From positions 1 through 35,642 of the forward strand of contig NZ_SJPI01000005.1 in assembly GCF_007859865.1 (NCBI RefSeq): DNA of 35,642 bases, given 5' to 3'. This stretch comes from Rubripirellula amarantea (lineage in GTDB: Bacteria; Planctomycetota; Planctomycetia; Pirellulales; Pirellulaceae). Below the pieces are notes generated by a model. It was not told where the DNA came from. It saw only the letters and a list, made by a program, of their open reading frames with translations, and did no database searches. A program made the translations under genes and the position numbers. Below, piece after piece: positions 19,269-28,226 of this stretch (within the stretch, counting starts at the first letter, position 1; the number at the start of each line of letters is the position of its first letter).

Positions 19269-20829
19269 TCGAGTGCGAAGACCGAGGCCATTTCCGCCGT
19301 TTGTGCACTGGCTTCAGTGACTCCTCTACCTGAACATTTAACAAACCGCGTGCACTGCAGTCGCCACCAGGTTCACAAACATCACACTTGCAACCATCAC
19401 TTTTCGATTCGTCGTCGAAATGGCTCAGAATGGCAGCCCATCGGCAGGAGTGACGTCCAGCAAACTCGACCATTTGCTGAAGAGCAATCTGTCGATCTTC
19501 GGCACGCCGATGGGCGTCTTGGGCAATTCGATCAGTGACATCGTGACTAACTTCGTCGACCAATACCTGCCATCGTCCGCGTCCAGTGGGAGCGACCAAA
19601 CCGCGCGATGCCAATTGTTGTAAACAGCCCTTGAGCGTCTGCCTACCTAAAGCACTAATCTTCTTCAACTCCGCCAATGACACAGTTCCATCTTCCGAGC
19701 CCCACCTTTCGACGCCCTGGATAAGACAGCGGTGAGCTGTTGCGAGTTGCGACGAATCTAAATGCCCACCTGCGAACAGCTTAAGGACTTGCAGGTCATC
19801 TGAATCGAACAATAGCGTGCAGTTAGCGCTCTTCCCATCCCGGCCCGCTCGACCTACTTCTTGGTAGTAAGCCTCAATGGAAGGTGGCAGGCTGTAGTGA
19901 ATAACTTGTCTGATATCAGGTTTGTCGATTCCCAGTCCGAATGCGTTAGTCGCAAACATGACTGCTGGTGGTCCGTCCATAAACTTGTTCTGCGAATCAA
20001 TCCGGTCCTGCTTTTTCATTCTGCCGTGATACGCAAGCACCGGATACTTCAAGTCGCAAAACTGATTTGCGAGTCGCTCGACTTCCTTAACCGTAACACA
20101 GTAAACGATCACCGGTTCATTACGGAACTCTCCGTTGTTCATCGTTAGCATGTGACGAAGACGCTCCTGCTTGCTCGCTTCACCACAACACGCTTCTACC
20201 GACAACCGCAGGTTCGGTCGATATGCCGAGTTCGACACTGTTACAGGGTCAATCATATGCAGACAAGAAGTAATCTCTTCAACTGTGCCCGCCGACGCGG
20301 TAGCTGTCATCGCGAGAATTGGTGGATCACCAAGACGCTTCCGAGCGTGTTGCAGGCAAAGATAGTCCGGTCGAAAGTCGTGACCCCACTGACTTACACA
20401 ATGAGCCTCATCAACAACAAACAAATCAACACCAATCTCAGCAAGCAACTCGCACAAATCTGTCTGTTGCAGACGCTCGGGCGTCGTAAAAACAAATTCC
20501 GACTTTCCCGACTTCAAATCATCTCGAAAGGCTTCAGCCTGCTTCTTCGACTTCGAACTGTTCAGAATGACCGCGTGAATTCCGTTCTCACGAAGACTAG
20601 CCGCTTGATCTTCTGCCAGTGATATCAACGGACTTACAACGACAGTGACTCCATCCAATTCCAAACCTGGCAACTGGTAACAGAGACTTTTTCCTGAACC
20701 GGTTGGCATCAAGATTAAAGTGTCGCGGCCCTGCAACGCGGCACGACAAGCTTTTGACTGACCGGGCCGGAATCGTTTGTAGCCAAATGACTGCTCTAGT
20801 CGTTCGCGCAGTTTCGGCACTTGACTCAT
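19258..20829 (-). CDS. recQ: Short RecQ-family ATP-dependent DNA helicase
   Basis: The product has 523 residues from the ATG at 20829 (MSQVPKLRERLEQSFGYKRF); the frame is open upstream to 20973 but that part does not match the family. It unwinds DNA 3' to 5' in recombination and repair. Visible motifs are FRPGQ (Q motif, about residue 20), Walker A PTGSGKS (42-48), DEAHCVSQWGHDFRPDY (from 140), and GRAGRDG (motif VI). The C-terminal region has a cysteine set (SCRWAAIL then CKCDVC) that fits the RecQ zinc-binding subdomain. There is no HRDC domain, so this is shorter than E. coli RecQ (about 610 residues). It may be a second RecQ of the genome, so the gene symbol is family-level only. Confidence 0.9.
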   Translation of the reverse strand: MSQVPKLRERLEQSFGYKRFRPGQSKACRAALQGRDTLILMPTGSGKSLCYQLPGLELDGVTVVVSPLISLAEDQAASLRENGIHAVILNSSKSKKQAEAFRDDLKSGKSEFVFTTPERLQQTDLCELLAEIGVDLFVVDEAHCVSQWGHDFRPDYLCLQHARKRLGDPPILAMTATASAGTVEEITSCLHMIDPVTVSNSAYRPNLRLSVEACCGEASKQERLRHMLTMNNGEFRNEPVIVYCVTVKEVERLANQFCDLKYPVLAYHGRMKKQDRIDSQNKFMDGPPAVMFATNAFGLGIDKPDIRQVIHYSLPPSIEAYYQEVGRAGRDGKSANCTLLFDSDDLQVLKLFAGGHLDSSQLATAHRCLIQGVERWGSEDGTVSLAELKKISALGRQTLKGCLQQLASRGLVAPTGRGRWQVLVDEVSHDVTDRIAQDAHRRAEDRQIALQQMVEFAGRHSCRWAAILSHFDDESKSDGCKCDVCEPGGDCSARGLLNVQVEESLKPVHKRRKWPRSSHSTRT

Positions 20830-21087
20830 GATTGCAACTTTCAACTGATGACAACGACCATACCGAGGTAGCATGACGAGGTAGCGTACGACGCCTTGAA
20901 TGCACATCGTGCGAATGACTAGGACTATTGACGACTGATGCTGACGCTGGACAAACAAAGTGTTAGATACCAACGTCGCAACGCGTTACAAACTCATCAC
21001 GTGCAGTCGTGACACTAGCCTTGCTTGATTTCGCTATTGGTCTCTTGCGAACCTATCCATCTCTTCAGATACCAAGAAGTACAAGAT

Positions 21088-21561
21088 TCAACGGCGGTGA
21101 CGATCCGGAAGATAAGACATGATCGTCGATGATGGCTCGCGCGACCTGATATACGCCGCGTAGCCTAAAGCTCCCAACGCAAGGCCCGCAATGAACACTA
21201 GACCGGAGGTCGCACCACGGTGTTCATCCACCTCATAGCGGACTCGATCCATCGCTGTCTGAACCGGCGGAGCAACACGATCGCTCAATTGCTCGCCCAT
21301 GTGGCTTGCCCGTTTCAGGATCGAGGGTGCTGGAGCATGTTCACGGACTACAGCCTGAACTTCGTCTGCGGACGTGTTTGTGAATTCATTCAGAAATTTT
21401 TCAAGTTCGTAGACATCCTGTGGCAATGCTTCGACGTCGCGTGAGTCCAAGTGCGGCCAGCGTTCAATGATCGCAGTCTTCACTCGAATCCAGGGTTCGT
21501 CCGACCACGCAGGCTCAGTTGACTGATTCTCGCTCACGGTGGCTTCGTTTCGGCTGCTCAC
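21088..21561 (-). CDS. CsbD-like, C-terminally membrane-anchored protein
   Basis: The 157-residue protein begins with a CsbD-like stretch at about residues 19-70 (WIRVKTAIIERWPHLDSRDV and ELEKFLNEF). A linker follows, then one C-terminal membrane segment rich in glycine and alanine (SGLVFIAGLALGALGYAAYI). Proteins with this layout are common in planctomycetes and are often linked to envelope stress, but no function is proven. The gene stands alone, with no clear operon partner. Confidence 0.7.
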   Translation of the reverse strand: MSSRNEATVSENQSTEPAWSDEPWIRVKTAIIERWPHLDSRDVEALPQDVYELEKFLNEFTNTSADEVQAVVREHAPAPSILKRASHMGEQLSDRVAPPVQTAMDRVRYEVDEHRGATSGLVFIAGLALGALGYAAYIRSREPSSTIMSYLPDRHRR

Positions 21562-22042
21562 GTCTGCATTCCTATCTCATTTTCTCGATGCCCCGCGTCC
21601 ACCGTTCATAGTGGATAGATTCGCTGCATCGGCCCCTTGTTGCTTTGCAACCCGTGTGCCAACAAGTTTCCATTTCCCACTGCAAGCTTCCTCATCTCAA
21701 CTCTTTCGCTTGTAGCCCTCGGGTACGGCCGAAGTGTCGATAATTTCCGAGCATGAATTTCGAGCATTTGTAGAGTGCCAACTCAGCGAGCCATTGCGTC
21801 AGTTCAGGACTACTTTCAAAATCAAACAAAAACCCGAAGAGCTCTGTGATGCCCATTAATGCGAGTAACGGGTGTCAAATGAGCTTAGACATGATGTTTG
21901 TCGCAGGTAATCAATGACGAAGTTATCACGACCTAACCTACTGCGACATTAGAAGACAACGAGGTCCAACCCAAAAAGGTTGCTCACCGAGAATGACAGG
22001 GGATCAGCAAATTCTTGTTGGCAACATCGTTCCCTTTTACTT
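21562..22042. other. Intergenic region, no gene seen
   Basis: This stretch of about 480 bases has no supportable reading frame on either strand. It probably includes the promoter of the CsbD-like gene at its left end. No repeat or RNA-like structure was recognised. Confidence 0.4.
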
Positions 22043-22332
22043 CTATTGCTTGCCAACGGTCGTTCGCATCAACACGAGATTGTCATGCACCAGACTAGAC
22101 GACCAGATGAACTTTGCGTCGGATTGGGGGTCGTCAAACAGGTCGGTAAAGTTCGTGTACGCGGGTTTGTTCCTGACACCAATAAAATCATTGGTGAAAG
22201 TGAAAGCGTTTGCCCAATCATTATCGTCAAAATCGACGGCGGCCAAGTTTTCAAGTATTGGCCAGTGTGCCGCGAAGTACGCCGTTCCGTCTGCCGCGTC
22301 ATCCGTACTGCACTTTGAGCTATCTCGAATTT
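22043..22332 (-). pseudogene. C-terminal fragment of a secreted protein
   Basis: The frame is open on the minus strand from a TAA just upstream of 22332 to the stop at 22043, with no ATG. It contains AVDFDDNDWANAFTFTND and then PAYTNFTDLFDDPQSDAKFI, IWSSSLVHDNLVLMR. This pattern ends a class of secreted bacterial proteins (YHYH-type or related extracellular proteins, as I recall). Only the last 96 or so residues remain, so I call it a gene remnant rather than a functional gene. Confidence 0.45.
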
Positions 22333-22498
22333 ACTCTAACGGAGAAAGGCACGATCGTTTTGGCCGAAACCAGTGGCCTTGGTTTCGCCGTAGCTCCCGG
22401 CATGGGCGAGAAGGCGGGCGGACCAAGCCACCTGTTGCGAAAGATGGGTCTAGCGAATCTTGCCGAGACACCAGAGAAGCTTACGACGTGGAAGCTCG

Positions 22499-22642
22499 TC
22501 AAAGATGCCGACCGCTGGCCTGGATAACGACAGCTTGGACGACCAAACCATATCTCTGTTGATCGGCGATCAGTAATCCAAAGACACCCGCGAGAACGAG
22601 CATCGAAGATACACCGAAAAAAAGGATGAACGCATCGATCAT
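22499..22642 (-). CDS. Possible 47-residue membrane peptide
   Basis: An ATG at 22642 opens a 47-codon frame beginning MIDAFILFFGVSSMLVLAGV, which is one hydrophobic helix followed by a short polar tail. It lies in the gap upstream of the peroxiredoxin gene, on the other strand. There is no homology that I know, and the frame could be chance. Confidence 0.3.
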   Translation of the reverse strand: MIDAFILFFGVSSMLVLAGVFGLLIADQQRYGLVVQAVVIQASGRHL

Positions 22643-22701
22643 CCACCACTTCCAACCTGCCGCAAATCTTTACGCTGCGGCGTTACGACTTGAGATATCC
22701 G

Positions 22702-23352
22702 ATGACGACTTTACGCGACCAAACCGATACGCAGTTCGCCAAGCTACAGCAATCGAAGCCTGAGTTTGCGAAACAAATCGAGTCTCTTCTAGCTAAAGCT
22801 CGCGATTTTGGAGATGGGAAAGATGCGATTGCAGTGGGCCAACCCGCTCCAGATTTTGAACTGCCAAGTGCCAAAGGTGAAGCGATCAAATTGTCTGCCC
22901 TGCTCGCCGGCGGACCGGTGGTGATCATGTTCTATCGTGGCAGTTGGTGTCCTTACTGCAACCTGCAACTGCGTGCGATGCAGAACCGACTCGCTGACAT
23001 AGAAATCCATGGCGGCCAGCTTGTTGCAGTGAGTCCGTCGGTCCCCGACGAATCACTGTCGCTGATCGAAAAGGAAGAACTAAGATTCACAGTGCTTTCA
23101 GACAAAGACGCACTGGTTGCCTCGCAATATGGAGTCGCTTGGAAAGTCCCCGAACTAATACTCGACCATATGCGTGACGACCGCGGCCTTGACCTGACCA
23201 AAATCAACGACGGTAATGGCACCGTGTTACCCATCCCTGCGATTTTTATCATTTCAATCGATGGCATCGTGACGTGGCAATACGTCAACGTGGACTATCG
23301 TCATCGCGCTGAGCCGGAGGATGTCATCGCAGCCCTTCGCGAATTATACTGA
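22702..23352 (+). CDS. AhpC/TSA-family peroxiredoxin-like protein
   Basis: The product has 216 residues from the ATG at 22702 (a TTG four codons earlier is less likely). It is a thioredoxin-fold protein that should reduce peroxides or act as a thiol oxidoreductase. An N-terminal helical extension precedes the conserved VGQPAPDFELPSAKG strand; the active site is FYRGSWCPYC, with a CxxC pair, about residues 75-84. Later landmarks are LVAVSPSVPDESL, FTVLSDKDALVASQYGV and the strand PIPAIFIISIDGIV. No signal peptide is seen. It is monocistronic, followed by transposase debris. Confidence 0.88.
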   Translation: MTTLRDQTDTQFAKLQQSKPEFAKQIESLLAKARDFGDGKDAIAVGQPAPDFELPSAKGEAIKLSALLAGGPVVIMFYRGSWCPYCNLQLRAMQNRLADIEIHGGQLVAVSPSVPDESLSLIEKEELRFTVLSDKDALVASQYGVAWKVPELILDHMRDDRGLDLTKINDGNGTVLPIPAIFIISIDGIVTWQYVNVDYRHRAEPEDVIAALRELY

Positions 23353-23390
23353 TGGCCTCGCACATGAAACGTATTTTCTATTGAAGATGA

Positions 23391-23624
23391 CAACGGATGG
23401 CAGACGCTTTCCGGATTCAGCAAGATGGCAGAGAACTTTCGCGACTCTGTTGTCACACGATGATGGAGATGAACAAGATCGTTGCGGAACTGGGCGGCTA
23501 TACCAGCCGCGAGAACACCAGCCCTCCAGGCCATCAATGAATGTCGATCGGCCCGCAAGCCATGCACATCATGGCAAGGTTCTTGCTCGATTCCACACCT
23601 CGAGCGAATCAAAGATGTTTGTAA
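23391..23624 (+). pseudogene. C-terminal remnant of an IS4-type transposase
   Basis: The plus-strand frame opens after a TGA and contains IVAELGGYTSRENTSPPGHQ, then an in-frame TGA at 23538-23540, then MSIGPQAMHIMARFLLD to a TAA at 23622-23624. This follows the LGGY...R...PPGP...W.GLQ tail of IS4-family transposases as seen in planctomycetes. The internal stop and absence of the catalytic part mean it is dead. Confidence 0.5.
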
Positions 23625-23689
23625 CAACGAGGGCCGCCGCAGTAGAGTCAACCATCTCAAGACGCCTAGACCGGAAGCTCCGGTTCACG

Positions 23690-24112
23690 TCATGGATGTA
23701 CATGGCAATCCAATGCATCGTGCGAAACAAAGTAAGGACCGATTCCATGCCCGGATTCGTGCGTCGTAACGTACAACCATTTCAAAGATGCCGGAAAAAA
23801 GTAGAAATCAAAGGACGGGAAACAATCCTGGACGGCAATATCACGCGGGCAATACCAGAGCATATCAAAGTCTTCGTGCCAAACGTAGATCGGCGAATCA
23901 CATTGCTGGGCAAACGCGTTCTCAGCGGCGGCACGATCCAGTGCCGGCTGAAATCGATAGCTGTATGCGTGCCACAGACGGCCCTTGTAGGCGTACGAAC
24001 CTGTTTGCTCGTGCACAACCGCGAAGAAGTGCCGAGTCATCCTCTTCATCACTTGCCGAAAGGATTGACCAAGAACGCGAAAGTCGTCTGGCGGGTAGTC
24101 GCAGTCGCTCAC
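23690..24112 (-). CDS. Hypothetical protein, possibly DUF4275
   Basis: The product has 140 residues from a GTG at 24112, with GGAG about ten bases upstream supporting this start. It has RLWHAYSYRFQPALDRAAAE and NAFAQQCDSPIYVWHED, then DFYFFPASLKWLYVTTHE and GIGPYFV. This resembles the DUF4275 family (small soluble proteins of unknown role, sometimes tied to immunity-type loci), but I cannot confirm the match. Aromatic-rich and cytosolic, with no signal sequence. It lies just downstream of the FAD oxidoreductase region on the same strand reading direction but with its own ribosome site. Confidence 0.6.
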   Translation of the reverse strand: MSDCDYPPDDFRVLGQSFRQVMKRMTRHFFAVVHEQTGSYAYKGRLWHAYSYRFQPALDRAAAENAFAQQCDSPIYVWHEDFDMLWYCPRDIAVQDCFPSFDFYFFPASLKWLYVTTHESGHGIGPYFVSHDALDCHVHP

Positions 24113-24156
24113 TAAATCTTCTCCATCAGCCTATACGCATTCGACATCGTTCAGTT

Positions 24157-25998
24157 TCACCGAGTTGGGCGTCGAAGAAGCGAAGCGGCTTCTTGCAGCC
24201 AATCGGATCGACTCAGATTCCCATCTGCCTTTGGCAACTTGGTCGTGTCGAGGTCTAAGCCCAGAGCGATTTTTCCCCATCGCTCGGCCAGTTCGGCAGA
24301 CAAATCCTTCTTCAGCTCAACGGCATGGCTTGGATAGTTTTCAGTGTACTGACCATGAATCGTTGCCCCTCGTGGCCCTCGATCTGGTTTGTTCGCTAGA
24401 CCATGAAGTCCTCCTGCTGTGCCAATTGCCTGAACGATCCGAAACAACGGATGATCCCGCGGCACGTCGCCAGCGTACACCGTAGCTGCGCCGGCTGAAT
24501 GAAGCCGCTGTTGAAGCAGGCGTACGGGCACCTTTTGAACCGGAACCCCCTCGGCCCGTACTAGGTGCGCCGCGTGCCCGGCCGCTTGGCCCAGCGACAT
24601 CCAGATCGGCTCCAACCGCAGCGCGCAGAACCCAACGTGGGTCGAACTGGCCGCCACGGGCACCAATAGATTCGTCACCTGCGGCGGGACGATCACGCCA
24701 TAAGGAATTTGGTACGGTGGAGTTTGGTTGTAAAACTCGCCGATGTGTCTACCGCTAAAACGAGTTCCTTCATGACCGGTGCCGTGACAGTTATTACCGT
24801 ATTCACCAATAGCCACTGATTCCGGATGCAAACGAGCGCGGGCTTCATCACCCTCCGACTGACAATCATGTTGAGTGAACAGATATTGGCCGACCATCCG
24901 TCGCGCTTCCCTCACATAAAGCTGCGGCGGCAGGTGCCCCGTGTCCTCGAACTCGTCCCTGCACCAGCCCCACTCACTAGCCTCGTCCCGAAACCTCTTG
25001 GGAACAGCGTCATCGTTCTGGAGAAAGTAGAGCAGTCCCACTTGATCCCGCAGATGCTCGGCGAAGATGCGGTCGCGTTCCTCCGCCGTACCCTCGGGCC
25101 AGCCGAGATTCTGACCGGGCAATGACAGACGGATCGCCCCGCCGGAAACGTCGTTTATGTCATATTTATCGTTGGGCAGTGGCGGAGTTTGCGCTTTAAA
25201 AAGACAATTCTTTGGGTAGCCGAAGATGGATTCGATCTCGCCCCCATTCAAGACATCCAACACCGCGACGAAGTCCTCTCGCCTATAACCCTCAGGGGCC
25301 GAGGGTGCGACGCGGTGCTTCGGCTTCTTTGTCATGGTGAAACGGAAATTGTACGCCTGCAATTGCATGTCAGCTTTCTGCGGCGCCAATGGCTCGTCAT
25401 GCGCTGCTCGTCCTTCGCGGCCGACGCAGTACGGCACGCCGGCCTTTGCCATCAGATCGCCCTCATAGCTCGCATCAATGAAGACGTCCGCCGAGAAGTC
25501 CCAGGTCTTGCCATCAGCCCCGATAAACGTCGCCTTCCGAATAGCCGGAGCTACCGCACCGCGATCGAGCTCGACTCCTTCGAGGCGAGCTTCGGTGATG
25601 ACCCGAACCCGCACCCTCTCCTTGAGCATCGCATTCAACACGGCCAAGTTCACGTGCGGCTCCGCGAACACTCCGCCAAAGCAATCCTTCACCTGTTGGG
25701 AGTCGCGGCCATACTCGGCTACGTAATACGTCTCGACGCGATCAGCGAAGTCGAGGAACGCACCGGTCAAACCTTCGCGCGCGTGGAAGTCCGTGTGCGA
25801 TAGCCCGGATGTAACTAGCCCACCGACACGACGAGTCCGCTCGACGAGCACTACCGACTCACCATCGTCAGCGGCGGCGAGAGCGGCGGCAATGCCGGCG
25901 GGAGTACCACCGTAGACTAGGACTCCGCATTGAGGCTCTTTCGCAGCACCCACGCTGACAAAAAGGAAAAGCATCGTGATCGCTAGGAGTTGACGCAT
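24157..25998 (-). CDS. Secreted FAD-dependent oxidoreductase (FAD_oxidored type)
   Basis: The product has 613 residues from the ATG at 25998. That start gives a clear signal peptide, MRQLLAITMLFLFVSVGAA; the open frame extends to 26121 but would bury it. Right after the signal comes the FAD-binding Rossmann motif CGVLVYGGTPAGIAAALAAA and VVLVERTRRVGGLVTSGLSH. DVFIDASYEGDLMAKAGVPY is the second conserved block of the FAD_oxidored (PF12831) family, common in planctomycete exported proteins thought to act on sugars or polyols. Late NLLVPVAASSTHVGFCALRLEP and LGQAAGHAAHLV complete the family pattern. The substrate is unknown. Confidence 0.85.
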   Translation of the reverse strand: MRQLLAITMLFLFVSVGAAKEPQCGVLVYGGTPAGIAAALAAADDGESVVLVERTRRVGGLVTSGLSHTDFHAREGLTGAFLDFADRVETYYVAEYGRDSQQVKDCFGGVFAEPHVNLAVLNAMLKERVRVRVITEARLEGVELDRGAVAPAIRKATFIGADGKTWDFSADVFIDASYEGDLMAKAGVPYCVGREGRAAHDEPLAPQKADMQLQAYNFRFTMTKKPKHRVAPSAPEGYRREDFVAVLDVLNGGEIESIFGYPKNCLFKAQTPPLPNDKYDINDVSGGAIRLSLPGQNLGWPEGTAEERDRIFAEHLRDQVGLLYFLQNDDAVPKRFRDEASEWGWCRDEFEDTGHLPPQLYVREARRMVGQYLFTQHDCQSEGDEARARLHPESVAIGEYGNNCHGTGHEGTRFSGRHIGEFYNQTPPYQIPYGVIVPPQVTNLLVPVAASSTHVGFCALRLEPIWMSLGQAAGHAAHLVRAEGVPVQKVPVRLLQQRLHSAGAATVYAGDVPRDHPLFRIVQAIGTAGGLHGLANKPDRGPRGATIHGQYTENYPSHAVELKKDLSAELAERWGKIALGLDLDTTKLPKADGNLSRSDWLQEAASLLRRPTR

Positions 25999-26301
25999 CG
26001 TGTCTTGATTTTCAGAGAGAACCCGCTGTTCCAGTAGCCGAACGTTACGGATCACCGGAGCCCGTATACAGCTTAGATTCGACGTCACGTAGCGGGGCGA
26101 GATTTTCATGCTGGCGGTCACGGAATGGTTGCCAGAACCTAAACATTCGCGGCAAGCGGCACGGACGCAAGACGATCACGACCGGGTTGCACTGCCGATC
26201 GCCACCGAAAAAGCGAAATACAGCGACCGATAGTGAAAGCGAGCGCCAATGACGACGTTCGGACCAGTTCAACACAATCGAGCGGTTCTGTAGTCGCGGT
26301 A
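25999..26301. other. Boundary between ordinary chromosome and the cassette array
   Basis: This stretch of about 300 bases has no gene. It should contain the promoter of the FAD oxidoreductase and, if the last cassette is complete, its terminal palindrome. I could not find a clear palindrome with the G-N6-A pattern here, so the array may end in a decayed site. Confidence 0.35.
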
Positions 26302-26532
26302 CTATGGTATCACGTAGCCGTGCCAGTTCGGACTATCGGAGTACACAACCAATGTGTCAATTCCACGAAAGCACCAAAGTAGCCAGGCAATCATGGTCAG
26401 TGCGACAGCGTAGACAAGCGTCGCGGCGAGTAAAACGAGAACAAACGAGACAGTTAAGGCAACCACCGGTGCGGCGGTGACAAGGACGGCAATGGCAGGG
26501 AATAGCTGCACGAGTGTTGCCGCAAAACGCAA
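26302..26532 (-). CDS. Small two-helix membrane protein, last cassette
   Basis: The product has 76 residues with a TTG start at 26532 that lies inside the left core of the neighbouring palindrome. It is strongly hydrophobic (VLVTAAPVVALTVSFVLVLL, then YAVALTMIAWLLWCF), with a polar tail. The family is unknown to me. The only ATG in the frame is at codon 47, so either the TTG is used or the start was lost when cassettes were joined. Confidence 0.5.
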   Translation of the reverse strand: MRFAATLVQLFPAIAVLVTAAPVVALTVSFVLVLLAATLVYAVALTMIAWLLWCFRGIDTLVVYSDSPNWHGYVIP

Positions 26533-26614
26533 CCCGTCACCGGACCGGGAGAGCTAAACTAACCATCGCCAAAACGCCCGCAAGACAGTCTCCGGGACAT
26601 CCCGTGGTTCTTCT
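26525..26614 (-). repeat. attC-like site L (degenerate)
   Basis: The left core contains cgcaac and the right core reads gttcttct (26607-26614). On the minus strand the arm keeps the unpaired G and A six bases apart (ggat G tcccgg A gactg). Pairing of the inner arms is weaker than in the other sites. It lies eight bases after the stop of the gene at 26622. Confidence 0.5.
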
Positions 26615-26621
26615 TGTTGGA

Positions 26622-27050
26622 CTAGTTGCTGAAGGGATCAGCAGATGCATCGCCACGAACCACAGTGCCGGTGGTTTTAGGACCGATCTTGGAGAAGTCA
26701 ACGAAGAGCAGTTGCGTTGAGCCATTGCCCAGGAATGTCATCTGCGTTTCGAATTTTCGATTGTCCGACATTTCTACACGAATTGTCGGCGTTGACCGAC
26801 GAAAACGAAGGGTCGGGCTGTAGCCATATAGATTGACGATTGCGTCGCCGACATAAAGATTGTCGACATACAGCTTTGCAACCTGCGGCTTGAAGGAATC
26901 CGCAGAACGTCCAGAAGCTACAATCTCAGGTGCAAAGTAGAGTCGTAGCGTCGTGACCTCAGGATTGCACGACGGAGAAACGTCATCGGCATGCACAGCG
27001 TGGACGAGGAAGAGCGTTAGAAACGCGAGAACCGCATGGCGTATCAACAT
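26622..27050 (-). CDS. Exported hypothetical protein in a cassette
   Basis: The product has 142 residues from the ATG at 27050, 32 bases from the preceding palindrome. A signal peptide is clear (MLIRHAVLAFLTLFLVHAVHA, cleavage likely after HAVHA). The mature part is beta-rich, with KLYVDNLYVGDAIVNLYGYS and FETQMTFLGNGSTQLLFVDF, and has a single cysteine. No family is recognised. It is likely periplasmic or surface-exposed. Confidence 0.75.
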   Translation of the reverse strand: MLIRHAVLAFLTLFLVHAVHADDVSPSCNPEVTTLRLYFAPEIVASGRSADSFKPQVAKLYVDNLYVGDAIVNLYGYSPTLRFRRSTPTIRVEMSDNRKFETQMTFLGNGSTQLLFVDFSKIGPKTTGTVVRGDASADPFSN

Positions 27051-27082
27051 CGGGTTTACCTGTAGGAAACGATCGTTTAGGT

Positions 27083-27175
27083 GGGATAACGTTTAGGATA
27101 ACCGGGTACGAAGAGTAGACTCTCCACTTCAAACCCGTGTGATTGAGCACTCCGCCTTCATCCGTTTGTTATCCG
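27083..27175 (-). repeat. attC-like site G
   Basis: The outer cores are gggataac (27083-27090) and gttatccg (27168-27175). The arms pair as aggat.aaccgg against ccgccttcatcc with a bulged base on the right arm. The stop codon of the 57-residue gene lies inside the right core. Confidence 0.7.
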
Positions 27176-27342
27176 CCTTCGTCCGGCGAGGATCGTCCAC
27201 TTTGCGTTGGTGACCGTAGTGTGAAAGCGATTGGAACCAGCATGATTGCCAAAGCGCCCATCGGCCCGAGAAAACGAACGCAAAAGTACGTAATCGGACA
27301 AACGACCAACGCGACGATAAAGGCAAACTTCGTTTCAGACAT
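27169..27342 (-). CDS. 57-residue membrane protein in a cassette
   Basis: The ATG at 27342 opens MSETKFAFIVALVVCPITYF, followed by a second hydrophobic stretch (GALAIMLVPIAFT) and a polar tail ending SSPDEGG. Two membrane helices are likely. The stop codon TAA is formed by the palindrome core itself (gga taa c). Function unknown. The gene fills the cassette between sites F and G, which supports it despite its size. Confidence 0.6.
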   Translation of the reverse strand: MSETKFAFIVALVVCPITYFCVRFLGPMGALAIMLVPIAFTLRSPTQSGRSSPDEGG

Positions 27343-27432
27343 GCGTGTTGCTTTGTGGTGCTGGTGCGAGAATCGGTTTCTTGGACATCAATGCTGACAG
27401 TGCACCCCGATTTCAATTTCCGTGATTTAACT

Positions 27433-27524
27433 CGGATAACGGCAGGCAGAACCGGGCCGCTGCGGTTGATGCTCCACTTGAAAACACGCGATCGACGGCT
27501 CCGCGTTCATGCCATTATTGTACG
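27433..27524 (-). repeat. attC-like site F
   Basis: The left core is cggataac (27433-27440); the right core is the altered attgtacg (27517-27524). The inner arms (ggcagaaccgggccg and cggctccgcgttcatgcc) pair with extra bases on the right arm only. The right core resembles gttctacg, the core at the start of its own cassette, at six of eight positions. Confidence 0.65.
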
Positions 27525-28161
27525 GCAATCTCAGCCTCTGAGCAGACCTTCACCTGCCAGTCCATCAATAGTTTAACACCCTCAGGAATGCCGTACGTTT
27601 CTGCGAAATTGTTTGAGAGTTGTTTGTTTAGCAATGGGTCTACGACGATCATCAGTTTACCAAGTTGCTCGTAGTAAACTCGAACGTGAGCGTGATTGTC
27701 AAAATCAATCTTAGTCGATCCAAATAGGCTATTTAGCGCGTTGACCGTGTTTGGACGGGTCAAAGCAATTTCTGCATGTGCAATTGAATGCCGCACTGCA
27801 CTCAAAGCCCGATCACGATTTGCCTCAAGGCATTCGTATGCCTTATGAGCTGTGAGGTACTTCTGAACCCGTTTCGATTCTAAAAGCAGTTTTGCAATGA
27901 ATAGCGTTGCCTCGTAGAGCTTCGGCGATTTCGTTTGCCGTACAACATCGGTGTCAACTTACCATCATGCATGATTCGACAAAGAGCAGACGAATCAAAT
28001 TGGCGAATCGAACCATCTGGTAGCTCTGCAAATTGGTACGGTCGGTGCCAAGGCGTCCTCACGAGAAAGTCGTGGCTGGAGATTCCGGAATTCTTCTGAA
28101 AACGCTCCGGAACGATCCGGCAATATTGGAAGTTCGCGTAGTCCTGTGAGTTTGAATCCAT
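27515..28161 (-). pseudogene. Cassette gene of unknown function with a one-base frameshift
   Basis: The first part starts at the ATG at 28161 (MDSNSQDYANFQYCRIVPER) and reads to ...SSALCRIMHDGK. The second part, in another frame, is open from just after that point (VDTDVVRQTKSPKLYEATLF) through IDFDNHAHVRVYYEQLGKLM to a TAA at 27515. Neither half alone makes a natural protein: the second has no ATG or GTG. Adding one base near 27973 (a short A run) fuses them into about 215 residues. So this is a frameshifted gene, a sequencing error or, less likely, programmed frameshifting. The joined protein is soluble and of no family I know. The stop codon touches the right core of site F. Confidence 0.6.
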
Positions 28162-28226
28162 CCGTTCCGTCCAGTGTAATCTGCATCCCTTGTGACATAC
28201 GACACAACGAAAGGTTCGTCTCTAGC

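Noticed and set aside
22210-22527. Plus-strand frame of 105 codons upstream of the peroxiredoxin gene
   Set aside because: It overlaps a better-supported gene fragment on the other strand and has no recognisable motif.
23321-24115. Plus-strand frame of 264 codons
   Set aside because: It is antisense to the 140-residue gene at 23690-24112, which has a ribosome site and coherent composition, and it shows no domain.
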